NCBI GenBank assembly: GCA_001274695.2
Contig: LARU01000002.1
Span: forward strand, 2,232,001 to 2,296,000
Length of the DNA: 64,000 nucleotides
Origin: Azoarcus sp. PA01
GTDB taxonomy: Bacteria > Pseudomonadota > Gammaproteobacteria > Burkholderiales > Rhodocyclaceae
Direction: 5' to 3'
Below, in pieces: positions 55,940 to 64,000 of the stretch (position 1 is its first letter; every line of letters starts with the position of its first letter). The notes under the pieces are model-generated. The model had not been told where the DNA came from. It saw only the letters and a program-made list of their open reading frames with translations, and made no database searches. Made by a program: the position numbers and the translations under genes.

Positions 55940-57868
55940 ATGTGCGGCATTCACGGCATCTATCGCTTTGACGCCGCGCCCGTTTCACCGGCGCAGCTGT
56001 CGGCGATGGGCGACGTGACGCGCCATCGCGGTCCGGACGACGAAGGCTGGCACATCGACGCGGACGGGCGCTGCGGCATCGCGATGCGCCGGCTGTCGAT
56101 CATCGATCTGGCCGGCGGGCACCAGCCGATCTCGAACGCGGACGACACGCTGTCGGTCGTGTGCAACGGGGAGATCTACAACTTCCGCGAACTGCGCACC
56201 GAATTGCAGGAGCGGGGCTACCGCTTCAAGACGGGGTCCGACAGCGAAGTGCTCGTGCACCTCTACGACGCGCTCGGCGACGATTTCGTGCACCGTCTCG
56301 ATGGCATGTTCAATTTCGCGCTGTGGGACGCGCGGCGAAAACGCCTGCTGATCGGGCGCGACCCGCTCGGCGTAAAGCCGCTGTACGTGCATCGTTCCGC
56401 CAGCATGCTCGCATTCGCGACCGAGGCGAAAGCGCTGCTCGAGCTTCCCGGCGTCGGACGCGAACTCGATCGCGAGGTGATCGCCGACTACCTCCACCTC
56501 GGGTACGTCGCCGCGCCGAACTCGATGTTCCGCGACATCCGCAAGCTGCCGCCGGCAACGCTGCTGTCGGTCGAGAACGGCGAAGTGCGGCAGTGGCGCT
56601 ACTGGCGGCTGCCGTCGCCCGTCGAGCGTCGTGTCACCGAAGCGGACTGGATCGCCCGCATTCGCGATGGCATGGAACGCGCGGTGCATCGACAGATGGT
56701 CAGCGACGTGCCGATCGGTGCTTTCCTGTCGGGAGGCGTCGATTCGAGCGCCGTGGTCGCGTTCATGGCGAAACATTCCGAACACCCGATCCGCACTTAC
56801 GCCATCGGCTTCGAGGGCGGCGAAGCCGAGCAGCTCTACAACGAGTTGCCTTACGCCCGGCAGGTCGCGAACCTGATCGGCACCGAACATCACGAGATCG
56901 TCGTCACGCCCGATGTCGTGGGCCTGCTGCCCAAGCTGCTGTGGCACCTGGACGAACCGGTGGCGGATTCGGCTTTCATCACGACTTTTCTCGTGTCCGA
57001 ATTCGCGCGCCGTGACGTCAAGGTGATCCTGTCGGGCGTCGGCGGGGACGAGCTCTTCGGCGGCTATCGCCGCTACCTCGGCGGCCACTACGTGAAGAAG
57101 CTGCAGCGCCTGCCGCGCTGGTCGCGCCAGCTGATGTCGCGCACTGCGGCGATGCTGCCGAGCGACCGGCACTCGAAAGTGCTCAACACGATGCGGCTCG
57201 CACGCGGCTTTCTCGCGTCCGCCGAGCTGTCGCCCGACGAGCGTTATCGCCACTACCTGCAGGTGCTCGATCGTGCGTCGATCGCCGAGCTTATGAACGG
57301 CAAGACCGGCACGACCGACGCGTTGCGCGACGCCTTTGCCGCGGCCGGCGACGAAGACGCGCTGAACCGCATGTTCGCCGTCGACGCCGAAACGCAGCTG
57401 CCCGACGACCTGCTGCTGCTGACCGACAAGATGAGCATGGCGGTGTCGCTCGAATGCCGCGTACCGCTGCTCGACCGGGAACTCGTCGAACTCGCCGCCG
57501 CGATTCCCGAAGCGCTGAAAGTCAGGGACGGCCGCCTCAAGCACCTGATGAAGGAGGCGCTCGCCGACGTGCTGCCCGCGAGCATTCTCGATCGCAAGAA
57601 GCGCGGCTTCGGCACGCCGATGGGAGCGTGGCTGAAACGTGACCTCGCGCCGGTGCTGCGCCGCCTGCTGTCGGCCGACGTCGTGCGCGATCGCGGGCTT
57701 TTCGAGCCGAAAGTGATCGCCCGGCTGATGGCCGACCACGACGCGAACCGGATCGACGGCACCGACGCGTTGCTCGCGCTGATGAACCTCGAGATCTGGA
57801 GCCGCATTTTCCTCGACCGCCGCTCTCCCGACGACGTGACGACCGAACTCAAGGCGTACCTCCCATGA
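55940..57868 (+). CDS. Exosortase-associated asparagine synthase-like amidotransferase, second copy
   Basis: A second 642-residue asparagine synthase-like protein, the same length as the first. C2 (MCGIHGIYRFD) and VCNGEIYNFRELR mark the glutaminase; LSGGVDSSAVVAF and KVILSGVGGDELFGGYRR mark the ATP-dependent synthetase half. It is clearly paralogous to, but diverged from, the copy at 52786. It may amidate a different sugar acid. The ATG at 55940 keeps Cys at position 2, as the N-terminal nucleophile requires. Confidence 0.92.
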   Translation: MCGIHGIYRFDAAPVSPAQLSAMGDVTRHRGPDDEGWHIDADGRCGIAMRRLSIIDLAGGHQPISNADDTLSVVCNGEIYNFRELRTELQERGYRFKTGSDSEVLVHLYDALGDDFVHRLDGMFNFALWDARRKRLLIGRDPLGVKPLYVHRSASMLAFATEAKALLELPGVGRELDREVIADYLHLGYVAAPNSMFRDIRKLPPATLLSVENGEVRQWRYWRLPSPVERRVTEADWIARIRDGMERAVHRQMVSDVPIGAFLSGGVDSSAVVAFMAKHSEHPIRTYAIGFEGGEAEQLYNELPYARQVANLIGTEHHEIVVTPDVVGLLPKLLWHLDEPVADSAFITTFLVSEFARRDVKVILSGVGGDELFGGYRRYLGGHYVKKLQRLPRWSRQLMSRTAAMLPSDRHSKVLNTMRLARGFLASAELSPDERYRHYLQVLDRASIAELMNGKTGTTDALRDAFAAAGDEDALNRMFAVDAETQLPDDLLLLTDKMSMAVSLECRVPLLDRELVELAAAIPEALKVRDGRLKHLMKEALADVLPASILDRKKRGFGTPMGAWLKRDLAPVLRRLLSADVVRDRGLFEPKVIARLMADHDANRIDGTDALLALMNLEIWSRIFLDRRSPDDVTTELKAYLP

Positions 57869-59091
57869 AGATCCTCTACGTCTGCCATCGCTTTCCGTTT
57901 CCGCCCAAGCGCGGTGGCAAGATTCGCCCGTTCAACATGATCCGGCATCTGTCGCAGCAGCATCAGGTGACGGTGTGCTCGATCGCCCGCTCGCATGCCG
58001 AAGCGGAAGAGGGCGCCGGCATCGCCCCGCACTGCGAGCGCTTCGAGATCGGCAAGGTGTCGAACCCGGTGCAGGTGCTGCGCATGGTCGCGCGCCTGCC
58101 GACGACGGTGCCGTCGTCGATGGGGTTTTTCTGGTCGCCGGAACTCGCCGACAAGGTCAAGGCGCTGCTCGACGCCGAGCGCTTCGACCTCATCTTCGTT
58201 CACTGCTCGTCGGTCGCGCAGTACGTGACGCACGTGCATGGCATTCCGAAGATTCTCGACTTCGGCGACATGGACTCGCAGAAGTGGCTCGAATACGTGC
58301 GCTACAAGCCTTTCCCGCTGAAGCTCGGCTACTGGCTCGAAGGCAGCAAGATGGAGCGGGAGGAAAGGCGCCTCGCGCCGCTGTTCGACCTGTGTACCGC
58401 GACGACGCGCGCGGAGTGGGAGACGCTCGAGAGCTACGGCACCGGCGTCGCGACCGACTGGTTCCCGAACGGCGTGGACGCCGAGTTCTTCAAGCCGGAT
58501 GGCGACGGATACGACGCGGAAACGATCAGCTTCATCGGCCGCATGGACTACTACCCGAATCAGGAGTGCATGTTCGATTTCTGCGAACGCACGTGGCCGC
58601 TGCTGCGCGCGCGCCGTCCCGCCATGAAGCTGTTGGTCGTCGGCGCCGATCCGTCGCCCGCAGTGCAGAAGCTCGGGGAGTTGCCGGGTGTCACGGTGAC
58701 CGGTTCGGTCGCGGACGTGCGCCCGTACATCCTGCGCTCGGCGGCGATGGTCGCGCCGCTGAACATCGCGCGCGGCACGCAGAACAAGATCCTCGAAGCG
58801 ATGGCGATGGGCGTGCCGGTCGTCTCGAGCGGCGTCGCCGCGGGCGGCGTGGACGCGCTTGCCGATGAGCATTTCCTGGTCGCGAACGAGCCGGGGGAAT
58901 ACGCCGAGGCGATCCTGCGCCTCGTCGAGAACCCCGCTGAACGCGAGCGCCTCGCGCAGGCCGGGCGGCAGCGGATGCTGTCGCACCATGCCTGGCCGCG
59001 CTCGATGGAGCGCCTCGACGCGATCGTCGAGCGCTGCCTTGCCCGCCCCCGCGCCCACCTGATTCACGCCAACAGGGAAGTCATCCAATGA
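57865..59091 (+). CDS. Exosortase-associated glycosyltransferase (GT4, third)
   Basis: A 408-residue GT-B glycosyltransferase of the other exosortase-linked family. Marks are KILYVCHRFPFPPKRGGKIR, the central FGDMDSQKWLEY, WFPNGVDAEFF, FIGRMDYYPNQECM and the C-terminal ILEAMAMGVPVVSSG. ATGA overlap with the second amidotransferase and ATGA overlap with the dehydrogenase gene follow. Confidence 0.92.
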   Translation: MKILYVCHRFPFPPKRGGKIRPFNMIRHLSQQHQVTVCSIARSHAEAEEGAGIAPHCERFEIGKVSNPVQVLRMVARLPTTVPSSMGFFWSPELADKVKALLDAERFDLIFVHCSSVAQYVTHVHGIPKILDFGDMDSQKWLEYVRYKPFPLKLGYWLEGSKMEREERRLAPLFDLCTATTRAEWETLESYGTGVATDWFPNGVDAEFFKPDGDGYDAETISFIGRMDYYPNQECMFDFCERTWPLLRARRPAMKLLVVGADPSPAVQKLGELPGVTVTGSVADVRPYILRSAAMVAPLNIARGTQNKILEAMAMGVPVVSSGVAAGGVDALADEHFLVANEPGEYAEAILRLVENPAERERLAQAGRQRMLSHHAWPRSMERLDAIVERCLARPRAHLIHANREVIQ

Positions 59092-60404
59092 GAATAAGCA
59101 TTTTCGGCCTCGGTTACGTCGGCGCGGTGTCGCTCGCGTGCCTCGCGCGTGACGGCCACCACGTCGTCGGCGTCGACATCGACGCCGCGAAGCTCGACCT
59201 GATCCGCGCCGGCACGACGCCGGTCGTCGAGGAAGGGATGGTCGAGCTGATGGAGAAAGTCGCGGCGAGCGGCCGGATCACGGTCACGACCGACACGCGC
59301 CAGGCGCTGCGCGACAGCGAGCTTTCGCTCGTTTGCGTCGGCACGCCGTCGGCGGCGAACGGCAGCCAGGACCAGGACGCGGTGCTCCGACTGGCGAAGG
59401 ATCTGGGCCGCGCGATCGGCGAAAAGGACGCGCCGCACGTCATCGTGTTCCGTTCGACGCTGGTGCCGGGCACGGTCGAAGAGACGCTCCGCCCGATCAT
59501 CGAAGCCGAGTCCGGCAAGCGCGACGGCGAAGGCTTTCACCTGTGCTTCCAGCCGGAGTTCCTGCGCGAAGGCAGCTCGATCCGCGACTACGACAAGCCG
59601 CCGTTCACCGTCGTCGGCGCGAATCACGCGTATCCGGTCGAGCGCCTGCGCGAACTCTTCGGCCACCTGCCGTGCAAGTTCCTGCAGACCTCGGTGCGCG
59701 CCGCCGAGATGATGAAATACTGCTGCAACAACTTTCACGCGCTGAAGATCACGTTCGCGAACGAGACTGCGCGCCTGTGCGAGGCGCTCGGCGTCGACGC
59801 GTTCGAAGTCATGAACCTCGTCTGCCAGGACACGCAGCTGAACATCTCGCCGGCGTACCTGAAGCCCGGCTTCGCGTTCGGCGGCTCGTGCCTGCCGAAG
59901 GACCTGCGCGCGACCACTTACTTCGCCAAGATGCATGACGTCGAAGTGCCGATGCTCGCCGGCATCCTGCAGTCGAACCGCCAGCACATCGACCGCGCGA
60001 TCACGAAAGTGCTCGAGTCCGGCCACCGCAAGGTCGGCATGCTCGGCCTGTCGTTCAAGACCGGCACTGACGACCTGCGCGAAAGCCCGCTCGTCGTGCT
60101 CGCCGAACAGCTGATCGGCAAGGGGCTGCAGCTGTCGATCTACGACCCCGACGTGCAGCTCTCGCGCCTGCTCGGCGCGAACCGCCGCTTCATCGAAACC
60201 CAGTTGCCGCACATCGGCGAACTGTTGAAGGCGGATCTCGCCGAAGTCATCGCGTCGGCGGACGTGCTCGTCGTCGGCGTGTCGAACCCGCTGATCTTCG
60301 ACGCGCTCGCGACGCATTCGCGTCCCGGGCAGTACGTGCTCGACCTCGTCAATCTGCCCAATGCGCAGATGATCGGGGCGCGGGTCGAAGGGCTGTGCTG
60401 GTGA
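59088..60404 (+). CDS. algD: AlgD-like GDP-mannose 6-dehydrogenase
   Basis: A nucleotide sugar dehydrogenase of 438 residues that oxidises the C6 hydroxyl to a uronate. It resembles AlgD of Pseudomonas along its length: MRISIFGLGYVGAV at the start, SFKTGTDDLRESPLV, and the catalytic C268 in FGGSCLPKDLRA, the same number as in AlgD. The product would be GDP-mannuronic acid, the alginate precursor. Other uronate dehydrogenases (UDP-glucose type) are possible but less similar in the N-terminal and catalytic regions. It sits in the EPS operon between a glycosyltransferase and a transglutaminase-like gene. Confidence 0.85.
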   Translation: MRISIFGLGYVGAVSLACLARDGHHVVGVDIDAAKLDLIRAGTTPVVEEGMVELMEKVAASGRITVTTDTRQALRDSELSLVCVGTPSAANGSQDQDAVLRLAKDLGRAIGEKDAPHVIVFRSTLVPGTVEETLRPIIEAESGKRDGEGFHLCFQPEFLREGSSIRDYDKPPFTVVGANHAYPVERLRELFGHLPCKFLQTSVRAAEMMKYCCNNFHALKITFANETARLCEALGVDAFEVMNLVCQDTQLNISPAYLKPGFAFGGSCLPKDLRATTYFAKMHDVEVPMLAGILQSNRQHIDRAITKVLESGHRKVGMLGLSFKTGTDDLRESPLVVLAEQLIGKGLQLSIYDPDVQLSRLLGANRRFIETQLPHIGELLKADLAEVIASADVLVVGVSNPLIFDALATHSRPGQYVLDLVNLPNAQMIGARVEGLCW

Positions 60405-61534
60405 GCTCCGACTCGCACCGCTCGGCTGCGCCGACCCGGCCGCTCCGTCCCCCGGATGCCGCTGCGGACGACAGGACGGGGCGGGGGCTCGGACGGTACC
60501 TGCGTGGCTGGTTGCTGCTGTTCTGGTGCAGCGCTTTCGCGGCAGTGGTGCTCGGGGCCACGCTTGTCCCGCATTTCTCCGATTCGGCCGAACTCGTGCG
60601 CATGCGAAATGCGTTGCTGTTCGACTCGCTACCGGCGAGTCACGAGTGGACGCCGGCCGACCCCCCTGCGGATTTTGCGATCGAAAATCGCCCGCCGAAT
60701 CCGCTCTATGCGGGCGTGGTCGCGCGCGGAAACTTTCGCGCCGAAGACGGCGACTGGGTAACTGCGCTCGGCATCGCGCGACACCTGCTGGCCGGTGGGC
60801 GGCGCAACGGCGGCGCGATCCAGTCCGACCTGGACGAGACTTATCGCCGCATCACGAGCCACGCAGACGGTTACTGCGGCGATTTTGCCGACGTATTCAC
60901 CGGCCTCGCGTCGGCTGCCGGCGTGTTCTCGCGACCGTGGGCGTTTTCATTCGACGGCTTCGGTGGACGGGGGCACATCTTCAACGAGATATGGGACAGG
61001 GCCGAACGGCGCTGGATCATGATCGATGTCTTCAACAACATGTATTTCACCGGCGACGACGGCCGTCCGCTGTCGGCGGCCGAGCTGCACGCGGCGTTGC
61101 AGCGCGGTTCGCCGCTCCGCGTCGTGCCGATCGCGGCCGCTGCCCGGCCCGGCTTCAAGTACGACGTCAAGGCGATCGACTACTACCGCCGCGGACTGCC
61201 CGAGTGGTACATGTGGTGGGGCAACAACGTCTTCGAGTACGACCAGGCGATCCTCGTCCGCCTCTTCGGTCGCGTATCGCGTTCGCTGGAGCAGATCGGC
61301 GGTATCGCGCAGGGTGCGCATCCGCACATCCGGGTGTTGCAGGACGACGCCAACCTGTCGCAGGTGGCGGCGATTCAGCGACTGAAGTGGCGCATTTTCG
61401 CCTTTCTCGGCGCGCTGCTCGTCGCTTTGTTTTCCGTGGTCATGTATCTGAAACGCGCGCGGCGCGCGCGGCGAGAAGGGGATCTGGCGCGGTCGGAGAG
61501 CGCACCGCACGCGTCGGACTCGCTGGTCGACTGA
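60401..61534 (+). CDS. Membrane-anchored transglutaminase-like protein
   Basis: A 377-residue protein with an N-terminal membrane helix (about 34-55), a middle domain and a C-terminal helix (about 328-350) with a basic tail. The middle carries a transglutaminase-like catalytic triad: Cys in YCGDFADVF, His in GHIFNEIW and Asp in WIMIDVFNN. Such folds act as proteases or amidases or form cross-links. It is inferred to be periplasmic and to act on the polysaccharide or a partner protein. The start is a GTG overlapping the dehydrogenase stop (GTGA). The specific activity is unknown. Confidence 0.78.
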   Translation: MSSDSHRSAAPTRPLRPPDAAADDRTGRGLGRYLRGWLLLFWCSAFAAVVLGATLVPHFSDSAELVRMRNALLFDSLPASHEWTPADPPADFAIENRPPNPLYAGVVARGNFRAEDGDWVTALGIARHLLAGGRRNGGAIQSDLDETYRRITSHADGYCGDFADVFTGLASAAGVFSRPWAFSFDGFGGRGHIFNEIWDRAERRWIMIDVFNNMYFTGDDGRPLSAAELHAALQRGSPLRVVPIAAAARPGFKYDVKAIDYYRRGLPEWYMWWGNNVFEYDQAILVRLFGRVSRSLEQIGGIAQGAHPHIRVLQDDANLSQVAAIQRLKWRIFAFLGALLVALFSVVMYLKRARRARREGDLARSESAPHASDSLVD

Positions 61535-61551
61535 ACGGTTCAGGAGTATCG

Positions 61552-62753
61552 GTGCTGCGCATTCTCACCTTCACTTCCCTCTATCCCAACCAGGAGCAGC
61601 CGCGCCACGGCGTGTTCATCGAAACACGCCTGCGCCAGCTCGTCGCCAGCGGTCGCGTGGAGGCGAAGGTCGTCGCTCCCGTGCCTTGGTTTCCACTCGC
61701 TTCGCCGCGCTTCGGCCGGTACGGGGCCTTCTCGCGAGTTCCGCAGCGTGAGCTGCGCCACGGCATCGATGTGCATCATCCGCGCTTTTTGACCGTGCCG
61801 GCGGTCGGGACCGCACTATCGCCAGCCGCGATGGCGGCGGGGGCTTTGCCGAGGCTGCGCGCATTGGCGCGCGAGGGTTTCGACTGCGACGTCATCGACG
61901 CCCACTTCTTCTTTCCCGACGGCGTGGCGGCGATGCTGCTCGGAAAGTGGCTGGCGAAGCCGGTCATGATCACGGCGCGCGGCAGCGACATCACTTATTG
62001 GCCCCGGTCGACGCTGCCGCTGTACATGATCCGCTGGGCCGCCCGTGCAGCCGGGTGTTGCGCTGCAGTGAGCCGGGCACTGGCCGACGAGATGGTGCGC
62101 CTTGGCCTCGGTTGCCAGCCGCCGCGCGTTCTGCGCAACGGCGTCGACCTCGCTCTCTTTCATCCCGGGGGGCGCACCGAGGCGCGCGCCGAACTCGGTC
62201 TCGAAGGCCGAGTCGTGCTCTCGGTCGGAAATCTGATCGAGCTGAAGGGTCACCATCTGGCGATCGAGGCACTGGCGGCAGTCCCCGGCGCGTCGCTCGT
62301 GATCATCGGCAGTGGCCCGAGGAGTCGAGGCTTCGCGCGCTCGCGGCACGGTTGGGGCTCGCCGCGCGGGTGCGCTTCGTCGGCGTGGTTCCCCAGGCGG
62401 AGCTGCGCCGTTACTACGTTGCAGCCGATGTCCTCGTCCTCGCGTCGAGTCGGGAGGGATGGCCGAACGTCCTCCTCGAGGCGATGGCCTGCGGTACTCC
62501 CGTCGTGGCGACGCGAGTGTGGGGGATGCCGGAAATCGTCGCTGCCCCCGAAGGGGGCGTCCTCGTCCCGCAGCGCACGGTTCCCGCTCTGCAGGCGGGC
62601 CTCGAGGCGCTGCTCTCCGCTCCCCCCGACCGCGCGGCCACCCGACGCTATGCCGAAGGCTTCGACTGGAGCGCGACGACCGCAGCCCAAATCGAGATGT
62701 TCGAGCGGCTCAGCTGTACCCGCTTCCCCGAAGGAGCGTCTTTCCGTGCGTGA
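61552..62753 (+). pseudogene. Glycosyltransferase (GT4) with a frameshift
   Basis: A GT-B glycosyltransferase whose two halves are in different frames. The 5' half (GTG at 61552, AGGAG 5 bases upstream) reads ILTFTSLYPNQEQPRHGVF, then SVGNLIELKGHHLA and ends sensibly at IIGSGP near 62319. The 3' half, one frame over, resumes with ESRLRALAARLGLA and runs to 62753 with the conserved SSREGWPNVLLEAMACGTP. One missing base at about 62319-62320 would restore a full-length protein of about 400 residues. The original could be GGCCCGGAGGAG where GGCCCGAGGAG is now seen. Sequencing error, mutation or programmed frameshift are all possible. The frame of the 5' half has no stop and continues into the ligase gene. 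Confidence 0.8.
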
Positions 62754-64000
62754 CATTCTGATTACCGCCATCGTCCTGGGCGCGCTGCCTTTCGCGTTTC
62801 GCCATCCCTACATTGGGGTGTACCTGTGGACCTGGCTCAGCGTCATGAACCCGCACCGGCTCGCGTGGGGCTTCGCGTACAGCGCACCGTTCGCTGCGAT
62901 GGCCGCCGGAGCGACGCTCGTCGGGCTGTTCCTGACCAAGGATCCGGTGCGCCTTCCGCGCTCCGCGCCGGTCTACGTGCTGATCGCGTTCATCCTCTGG
63001 ATGTGCGCGACGACCGCGCTGGCAATCTTTCCCGGGGAATCCCTCACGGGACTCCAACGGGTGTTCAAGATCATGCTGATGACGCTCGTCGCGCTGGCGG
63101 TGCTGCACGAGAAAAAGCACATTCAGGTCTTCGTGTGGATAAACACGCTGTCGCTCGCGTTCTACGGCATCAAAGGCGGCCTTTACACGATCCGCACTGC
63201 CGGTGGAGGGATGGTGTGGGGGCCGGGAGGGTTCATCGAAGGCAACAACGAGATCGGCCTCGCGATTTTGATGACGATTCCGTTCCTGTATTACCTGCGG
63301 CTCACAGCGGAAAACAAATGGGTGCGCCGCGGCCTGCTCGCGTCGATGCTGCTGTGCGCGGTCGCGGTGCTCGGCACACAGTCGCGCGGCGCGTTCCTGG
63401 CGATCGGAGTGATGTCCTTCGTGTTGTGGCTGCGCTCGCCGCGCAAGATGCTGTTCGGTTCGGGGATCGTCATCGCCGGCATCGCGGTGCTGTCGGTGAT
63501 GCCGTGGTCGGTCGAGGAGAAGATCCGTTCGATCACCGAGTATCAGACCGACAGCTCGGCCTGGGGACGGCTGAACGCGTGGGAGACCGCGATCAACGTC
63601 GCGAACGACCGGCCGACCGGAGCGGGGTTCGATATGTACCACCCGTTCGTCTGGCAGCTCTATGCACCCGCAGCCGACGAGCGGCGCGCTTCGGATCCGT
63701 CGATCATCCGCGCGGCGCACAGCATCTATTTTCAGGTCCTCGGCGAGCACGGCTGGATCGGGCTCGGATTGTTCCTGCTGCTGTGGCTGCTCACGCTGCG
63801 CGAGGCCGCGCGACTAAGATCGCGAACGCGAGGCGATCCACGATTCACGTGGATCTTCCACCTCGCCGGGATGAGCCAGGTCTCGCTCGTCGGTTTCGCG
63901 GTCGGCGGCGCGTTCCTCAGCCTCGCCTATGTCGACTTCGCGTACAATGTCATGGTCATTCTCGTGGTCACGCAACGATGGCTGTTGCTCCAGCCCGAAA
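62746..64000 (+). CDS. O-antigen-ligase-like membrane protein, exosortase-associated (partial)
   Basis: A polytopic Wzy/WaaL-like protein of the type annotated as putative O-glycosylation ligase in exosortase A loci. At least 418 residues are visible and it is still open at the window end. Multiple membrane helices span the whole visible part. Diagnostic stretches are PYIGVYLWTWLSVMNPHRL, GIKGGLYTIRTAGGGMVWGP, GTQSRGAFLA, GFDMYHPF and AHSIYFQVLGEHGWIGL. The start is a GTG at 62746 with AAGGAG 9 bases upstream; it overlaps the glycosyltransferase by 8 bp. It probably polymerises or attaches the exported glycan. Confidence 0.9.
   Translation, partial: MRDILITAIVLGALPFAFRHPYIGVYLWTWLSVMNPHRLAWGFAYSAPFAAMAAGATLVGLFLTKDPVRLPRSAPVYVLIAFILWMCATTALAIFPGESLTGLQRVFKIMLMTLVALAVLHEKKHIQVFVWINTLSLAFYGIKGGLYTIRTAGGGMVWGPGGFIEGNNEIGLAILMTIPFLYYLRLTAENKWVRRGLLASMLLCAVAVLGTQSRGAFLAIGVMSFVLWLRSPRKMLFGSGIVIAGIAVLSVMPWSVEEKIRSITEYQTDSSAWGRLNAWETAINVANDRPTGAGFDMYHPFVWQLYAPAADERRASDPSIIRAAHSIYFQVLGEHGWIGLGLFLLLWLLTLREAARLRSRTRGDPRFTWIFHLAGMSQVSLVGFAVGGAFLSLAYVDFAYNVMVILVVTQRWLLLQPE

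Overview
The window is about 64 kb of GC-rich DNA with dense, short-spaced genes, from a betaproteobacterium, most likely the Rhodocyclales (Azoarcus/Aromatoleum/Thauera type). Supporting signs are the rpe-gph-trpE order, the aa3 oxidase operon order with a CtaG-Surf1-CtaA-CtaB assembly set, a CIRCE operator on rpoH, and a full exosortase A (XrtA/PEP-CTERM) exopolysaccharide locus. The genus is an inference. No rRNA, tRNA or CRISPR array was recognised.

Layout: (1) 1-4.1 kb: end of a GspE/PilB-type ATPase, rpe, gph, a candidate trp leader peptide and trpE. (2) 4.1-12.8 kb: material lying between trpE and trpGDC. It holds a reverse-transsulfuration pair (gamma-lyase/CBS), trxC, an unusual Wzz/GumC-like protein fused to a degenerate tyrosine-recombinase-like domain, a spermidine-synthase-like protein, a ribbon-helix-helix protein, a Phd/VapC toxin-antitoxin pair, a DUF504 protein and a broken IS5-type transposase. 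(3) 12.8-28.4 kb: trpG-trpD-trpC, tamB, msrA, an FKBP isomerase, a Leu/Val-type dehydrogenase, a CDF metal transporter, a glycine-rich stress-type protein, a long imperfect inverted repeat, a membrane spermidine-synthase fusion, a BrkB-type membrane protein, recQ and rfaE2. (4) 28.7-37.2 kb: cytochrome c oxidase operon coxB-coxA-small protein-ctaG-DUF2970-coxC, an antisense DUF2909 gene, surf1, a Sco-like gene, ctaA, ctaB and sco. (5) 37.3-39.8 kb: rpoH with a perfect CIRCE operator, then a porin with a terminator. (6) 40.1-64 kb: an exosortase A EPS locus.

The EPS locus starts with a divergent FeeM-like N-acyl amino acid synthase. It then runs on one strand: export lipoprotein, Wzz-like co-polymerase, tyrosine autokinase, outer-membrane barrel, ExeA-like ATPase, wecB, polysaccharide deacetylase, FemAB-like protein, exosortase A fused to its EpsI domain, three glycosyltransferases interleaved with two asparagine-synthase-like amidotransferases, an AlgD-like GDP-mannose dehydrogenase, a membrane-anchored transglutaminase-like protein, a frameshifted fourth glycosyltransferase, and an O-antigen-ligase-like protein cut by the window end. 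Many stops and starts overlap by 4-8 bp. The set suggests a surface polysaccharide containing uronate or amide sugars, made and exported together with sorting of PEP-CTERM proteins. No PEP-CTERM substrate and no PrsK/PrsR regulator was seen here.

Most interesting points: the Wzz/recombinase-like fusion, the CIRCE site on rpoH, the possible trp attenuator, the interrupted trp cluster, the transglutaminase-like and paired amidotransferase genes, and the glycosyltransferase frameshift whose 5' frame stays open into the ligase gene.
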